Assembly: GCF_902686445.1 (NCBI RefSeq) | Contig: NC_062217.1 | Coordinates: 174,595,598 to 174,659,597, forward strand | Direction of reading: 5' to 3' | Length of the DNA: 64,000 bases | Source: Sciurus carolinensis | Lineage: Eukaryota > Chordata > Mammalia > Rodentia > Sciuridae | Shown: in pieces, positions 58,393 through 64,000 of the stretch | Layout of the letters: each line of letters opens with the position of its first letter | Numbering within the stretch: the stretch's first letter is position 1 | The notes under the pieces: model-generated | Seen by the model: only the letters and a program-made list of their open reading frames with translations | Databases searched by the model: none | What the model was told of the DNA's origin: nothing | Translations under genes and position numbers: made by a program

Positions 58393-61300
58393 CCCACATG
58401 CCTCTGAATAACCACGTCCACCTGGCTCACTCCCCCCCCGACCTTTCGACCTTTTGGCTGCCTCTGTGAACACTTCAGACGTCAGTCGGTCCCCGTCATA
58501 GCCCTAAGGACCCTTCACTGGACTCCTGGGTCTCAGGAGGAGGTGGAACACAGGAACCCGTCAGCACTCTTCAGGCCGCGCCTGAGGGAACAGTGGTGAC
58601 CTGGAGCATGCAGGCGGCCCCCAGTGGCCCCCGGCTCCCCTGAAGCCTTGTCCCCCTGCCAGGGCAGAGGTGGCAGGTGGGGCTCCCAGCGTCTCCTGGC
58701 ACAGAGTCTGAATGTCCCCCACACACTACAGCTGGATTGGTATGAAGCCAGCACAGGCCTCCATCCTCAATGACCAGGGCCGGGAGAGAAATCCAGAGAA
58801 GGGCGAGGGGAGAGAGAGCTGCCCAGAGACCTGGCAGCAGAAAGAGAAGGGTGTGGTGCAGAGGCCCTGGAGGAAGGGGGTGTGCGCCGTGCTGAGGGCC
58901 ACGGGCCTGTGAGGCTTGACCTCCTCACTGACCAGGGATGGTGTGGCGTCAGCCCGAGCCGCTGCCACTGCCAGGCTGCAGGGGCTGGATCCCGACCCCG
59001 CAGTCACCTCCGCCCAGGGTGCACCGCCTGCCTCTCTGTGTGTCCCCTGGGTTCAGCGGTCCCTGCACACCGCCTGTGGGAAGGAGCTGGCACCTCGCAG
59101 CTTGTTATTTGGTCAACCCACCATGATTAGCAGGCACGAGAGCCACATTTGACAGCATCCTGTGAAGACAGCAGCCTCACTGGCCTCTTCCTCGACTTGT
59201 TGAGGTTTAGTCTGGCATCTCCTAGGTGGACACTGGCTAGGGTGAGGACAGGGGACCACGAGGCTGAGGCTCCACAGCAGCAGTCAGGACCCGCCATCCT
59301 AGGCTAAGGGCTGTGTGCACAGTGTTTCCATGGACACGCCTTCACCTCCTCCAGCGGTTACTTACTGGGGGTCCCAATGGTCCAGCAGATGCTGGGGAGT
59401 AAGCATTGGGGTGAACAGGCCAAGTGCTGGACATGTGAAACTACACAGCACTGCAGCTGCCTTTAAGTGGCCTGGAGCACCCAGGAAGGCCCGTCTGAAG
59501 CCACCGTCACGTACTTCCGTCCATCTGCTCACCTGGTCCTGCAGGGAATAACCTGGTGGGCAGCATGCAGGTGCAGTGGGCTGGGCACCTTGGTGAGCAC
59601 CAGGAGAGAAGGCAACTTGCCCAGAACCACACGTTTATTTGGTAAAGAGTCAGAGGAGCCCAACTGTCTACCCTGGCTCCATTTAGGATCACCTCCCTGC
59701 AGGGCACGGTCCTGGTGCTGGCTGGTGGTTGGGTCACAGGGAGAATCAGGTGGACCATGTCCTGAAGAAGCATATGTGGCAGGATGGACGTGAGACAACA
59801 GCATGAGACGCAGGAAGGTCGACGAGTGAGTCCCGCCCCGTTAGAGTGCAGGGGAGGCTGTGGGACCAGCCAGCGGGCAGCAGCACGCACCCAGACCGCA
59901 CCAGGCGGAGGGTCACCGAGGGGTCTGTTTGCCGTTTTGAGATGCTTTTAGACTCGACCTGCGTGTGCTGTCATCATCATCAGTGGGCACCGTCCCGGCT
60001 GCTTGCCCTGCAGGCCCGTGGCTTCTCACGGGGTCTGCTCCTCCTCCCACAGAGCCTGGCGCTGGTGCCGCAGGCAAGGAGAGGTGCCGCTTTCCCGGGG
60101 CAACAGAGGGAGGCAGGCTCGGGAGACCGAGTGCTGCCGGAGAAGGTCTCCATCCAAGAAGGAGCAGACACGTGGTCAAGGGGAAGGACCCAGCAGCCCT
60201 GAGACCCTAAAGATCTGGGGGACCAAAGACCAGAGGATCTGGAAGGATGGGCCCTGGGCGACGCAGGGATCTGGCGGCCATGCTTGCTTCCGGTCAAGAC
60301 TGACCATGGTGTCGGACCACGTGGGTCAAATCCTGCCTACTTCCTCATGAATGGGTGACCCCAGGTTGTTCCACATCTCCAAGGCTTTGCTCATGCGTGA
60401 CAGTACCCGACCAGCACCCACTGCATGGGACGGACTCCAAGGAGTACTCCTGAAGCCGTGGGCATGCTGCCCAGCTGCCTTCCCTCAGCACTGCCAGCAG
60501 GGCCCGTCTGTGTGCTGGTGCTCTTCTCCACCAGCCGGCCACCGCCACCGCCACCCTGGCCCCGCCGCCCTGGCCCCCACCGCTGCACTTCATTGCCGCC
60601 CTGGCCCCCACCGCTGCACTTCATTTCCACATGTGTCTTCCTCCCTCTGTTAGAGCGCCCAGGACAGAAAGGTCCTGAAGGAGCCTGACTGAGTCCCCTG
60701 GTCTGCCCTCTGCCTCGTGCTCTTTGTACTGGTTCCTGCACGGCTCACAGCGCCCAGGGACTCTACTGCAGCTCATGCCTCGTGGCCCGATGCTGATGAC
60801 TTTTGCTGTCCAGGAGAAGTCTTCCCGAGATGCTGTCTGGACCCAGCACCGTAGTCCTCTCTGAGCACTCAGAATCTGCAGTGGGATTCTGACCCTAACA
60901 GACCCCTGCACAGCTTCACCACGATGGCCCTCACTGCAGATGGCTTCAGAGTCCCCGCTGCCCACACTTCTGCCCAACTGGCTCTAAATAGGAGGGTTTC
61001 ACAGCCCTCCCAGGGATGAGGATTCACTAGAATGTCTCATAGAGTTCGGGTAAATACCATGCCAATGATTATAGTCTAATTCTAAAGGGTACAAATTGAC
61101 ACCAGCCAAATGGAGAGAGAGAGAGGGTGAGGTCTGAGATCCCAGGTGTGCAGTTTGCTTCCTGCCATGGAACCCGGATGTGCCGTCCTCCCAGCTCACG
61201 GATGCATTCCCCAACCAGGAAGCTCATCGGGGCCCCGTGTCCAGGTTATTACTGGAGTTTCATTGCACGTATATGATCGGTTGAGACTAATTCATCATCA

Positions 61301-61519
61301 GGCATGATGGATTGAACTCTGTCTCCAGCTCCTCTTCCTTCCCACCAGCCAGGCAGACACTACCTGGGTCAAAACCCCAACCATAAAATCACACAGCTGG
61401 TCTTTGCAGCAGTGCCGGTCCCCACAGTGAGCCTAGCACTGGCTCTTCACAGGTCACCAGTCAGCATGAACTCAAAGGTGAACCTAAAGACTCACCCTGA
61501 AAATCCAAAGTCAGCCTTC
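58392..61519. other. GC-rich unique sequence, no gene recognised
   Basis: No gene recognised. A weak MIR-like trace ('ggcaacttgcccagaaccac') lies at about 59,605-59,690. A small tandem duplication at 60,564-60,625 is listed separately. Confidence 0.4.
60564..60625. repeat. 31-bp perfect tandem duplication
   Basis: Two identical 31-bp copies beginning 'gccgccctggcccccaccgc' start at 60,564 and 60,595. They lie next to a short (CCACCG)n stretch. Perfect identity implies a recent event. Confidence 0.9.
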
Positions 61520-61935
61520 ACTGGTTTTTCAGTCAGATTTGCATTGCTGGCCAAAAGCCCTAACAAGAACAACATAGAGGAGGAAAAGTTTATTTTGATT
61601 CATGATTTCAGAGGTTCAGTCCAAGGTCAGCCAACTCTGTAACTCTGGGCCCGAGGTGAGGCAGAACATCATGGTGGAAGGATCTAGAGGAGGAAAGCAA
61701 CTCAGGACATGATGGACAGGAAGCAGGGAGAGCTTCCCTCACCATGGACAAAGCCCACACCCAGTGACCAACCTCCTCCAGCCACACCCTACCCGCTTAC
61801 AGTCACCACCCAGTTAGTCCATTCAAGTGGATTAATCCACCAATTAGGTTACAGTTCTCATATTCTAATCATTTCACCTCTGTGCATTCTTGCACTGTGT
61901 CACACATGAAAATTTCAGGGACATCTAAATCACAA
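61520..61935. repeat. Interspersed repeat, family not named, copy 3
   Basis: The fullest copy of the family also seen at 40,140. It has 'gaggaggaaaagtttatttt', 'catgatttcagagg', 'gaggcagaacatcatggtgg', 'cctcctccagccacacccta', 'ggattaatccaccaattagg', 'ctaatcatttcacctctg' and 'gtcacacatgaaaatttcag'. The layout resembles an LTR-type repeat widespread in rodents. The name is not assigned. Confidence 0.75.
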
Positions 61936-64000
61936 AAATCAGGAAACCCAGAGTTTCGATGCTCCCTGCAGGAAACAAAGATAAAACCAGATTCATTATT
62001 CATTATGCAGCAGTTTTTCAAGATGTATAGAAAATTGGGTTCATGTTCACTGTCATTGCTAGTACATCAAGAATTATTAAGTCCTCAGTTCTCTCTAAAA
62101 TTATGAAGGAAAATTTGCACACACATTTTACTGTCTGCTATTGGCAGTAATAATCCCAAAGTCACTTGGAGAGATCAGTCCCCAGAAGGCCACAAGAAAG
62201 AATGATGTCACACCTCTTCAAACAGGAGGTCATTGGATAAAGAGCATCCTGGTGATGGGTTTATTTTGAAGCTTAAAGATAATAGTTTTCCACAATTGTC
62301 CAAACCAATATCTAGAGAGTGAGCCACAGCTTCGGGCCAGATTGCTGTCCCTGCATTAGTGGGTGAGGCTGTGTGTCATGTGACCCATCAACAGTTCATT
62401 TCCAGAGCCACATTGCCAGGAGGGCTGTGGAGGGACACAGAGCCAGAAGTCTCAGGCTTTTCCCTCAGAACAACCACAGTTTTAAGTTTTGCCATTAAGA
62501 TGGAAAGCTGATAAAAAATTATGGTAATTTTGGCATTTGGGAGAAAATCAACCAATCGGCTTCCTGAAGGTCCAGTTCACTTGACGTTCATTCTAACGGA
62601 AGATTCTCTTGGTGAATGGACATTCAGACAGGAAACGGGTAGCTCTTCCTCTGAGGTTTCCTGGGTTACAGGCACCATTGCCCTTGGAGGTTTTTCACAG
62701 CACAGTGTCACACAGTCTCATTAATGTGTGGTGCCCTTCCCACGCCCGGGATCCTCCTGAACCCTGGTGGAGGAGTCATTACCGTCACTTTGCAGCCTCT
62801 GCGATCTTTGGACTGGGTGGGATTAAAGAAAGCTGCTCCGCCCTGTGATGACCTATTGTAACATAGCCGAGGTGCAGGAGGACGGACCCGCGTGGTCACA
62901 AGGACGGACCCGCGTGGTCAGGGTCTGTTGGACTCACTTTTGCCCCGTGCAGCAGGCGCCCCAGGGAGCAGGTGTGCTGGTGAAGGGAGGTGATGGGGTG
63001 TCCCTCCCTGCAGGAGCAGGGTGCAGAGCCTGGCTCCTTTGCCACTCTGGAGACTGGATCAGACGGCACTAAGAGGGGCTGAAGGCCAAGTTCACACCCT
63101 CGAGACCTCCTGCAAGCCAGGGGCCACCCGGTCCCGGATCCCGGGAGGAAGTGCGGGGTGTGCAGCCCGGGCAGAGGTTAGCAGCCGCTCCTGTGCCCTG
63201 AGGCAGCTCTCCAGGGCCACGGGCATCCCCAGGCAGGCGTGTGTCTCTCCTGAGCCCAGCGGGTTCTCGCCGTCTCTGCCTCGGCCGGCACTGCTTCCTG
63301 TGGCCCGGCTTCCCCATCGCAGAGCCCTGCACTCCCCGTCCCTCCCGTCCCTCTGCTGCCTTCTGACTTTAAAGGACACTCATGTCTCTGAAATCAAGGG
63401 ACCTTCTTTTCAGAGAGCAGCTCTGCCAGAGGTCTCTGTGTCAGCGTGCGGAGAGTGCGCCGCGCCACCGGGAAGGCGTCTGGAGGCGGCTTTGGTGTGA
63501 CGAGCTCCACACTCCACGGCGTCCTCTGAGCTCGCTCTCAGATCCTGCTCAAGGACGCCCAGCCAGAGGGTGTCTCCCCACCACCCTGGAGTCCACCAGA
63601 TTCTCAAGAGACCATTTCCAATTACTGCTTCTCTGGAGATTTTTGTCAAGAAATGGGAGGATCAGGTTTTCTCCTCAGAAGCCCTTTTGCTTCAGAATAG
63701 CTTCTCAAAAGCTTGCTTGAACTTTGTACATAAACTTTGCTCTCAGGGGACAAAAGAGGAGCTGGCTTTAGAAGAATGGGACCCCTGGCCCCCAGGGAGG
63801 GTGTAGTGGCTGGCCTGGCTGCCGGGGAGCCTTGCTGATGCTGCCCAGGGTGGACATGGTGGTCAGAAGCTGTGGTCACTGGGCTTGATGGGAAAATGGA
63901 CTTCTACCCCCACCTGGCTGAATGGAGGGCCCCCTCCACCTTCTCCATGGAGCCAGACCAGCCCAACAGAAGATGTAAACCAAGACCAGCATCTCATCAC
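61936..64000. other. Unique sequence, no gene recognised
   Basis: AT-rich to about 62,560, then GC-rich. A perfect-looking 22-bp tandem duplication containing 'gacggacccgcgtggtcac' lies at 62,878-62,921. Frames at 63,021-63,720 overlap on both strands and are unrecognised. Confidence 0.4.

Noticed and set aside
59590..59690. MIR element
   Set aside because: Only one MIR-like word ('acttgcccagaaccacac') is convincing, and the rest does not follow the MIR order well.

Overview
This window is mammalian nuclear DNA, most likely from a squirrel-family rodent (Sciuridae: ground squirrel, marmot or relative). The strongest clue is a degraded SINE at about 38,640-38,815. It joins a B1 (7SL-derived) part to an ID-like part in the arrangement typical of sciurids. 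The LINE-1 (L1) at 4,330-8,335 also has a 3' UTR and ORF2 that I recognise as squirrel-like. MaLR LTRs, MIRs and old L1s fit a placental mammal. I found no intact protein-coding gene, rRNA, tRNA or CRISPR array. Nearly all open reading frames here are chance frames in GC-rich DNA or frames kept open by tandem repeats.

Layout. 1-10,530 is AT-rich and dominated by L1s, all antisense to the given strand. These are an old ORF2 piece (1,340-2,335), the 5' UTR and broken ORF1 of a younger L1 (2,450-4,319), the ORF2 and 3' UTR of another young L1 (4,330-8,335) whose 3' UTR holds a 32-unit 35-bp minisatellite, and two older ORF2 pieces (8,336-8,850 and 9,541-10,530). From 10.5 kb on, the DNA is GC-rich with sparse repeats: a 35/38-bp minisatellite whose units look like splice sites (12,070-12,990), an MLT1-type LTR (18,830-19,315), an L1 ORF1 remnant (20,555-20,930), and a dead retrocopy of mitochondrial thioredoxin TXN2 (21,645-22,123).

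The second half holds a 336-bp CA/CG repeat (26,686-27,021), MaLR-type LTRs (27,411; 30,956; 45,195), MIRs (31,636; 50,225), an inverted L1 (34,801-36,615), a 43-unit 40-bp minisatellite (42,720-44,468), three copies of one unnamed interspersed repeat (40,140; 47,535; 61,520), a purine-rich tract (57,591) and a GA repeat (58,336).

No genes work together here. The mix of high GC, three large minisatellites and old L1s that have drifted toward GC suggests a strongly recombining chromosomal region, possibly near a telomere, although I saw no telomeric repeat. Several AT-richer islands of unique sequence could be conserved noncoding elements, which only alignment can show. All repeat boundaries were judged by eye and are approximate.
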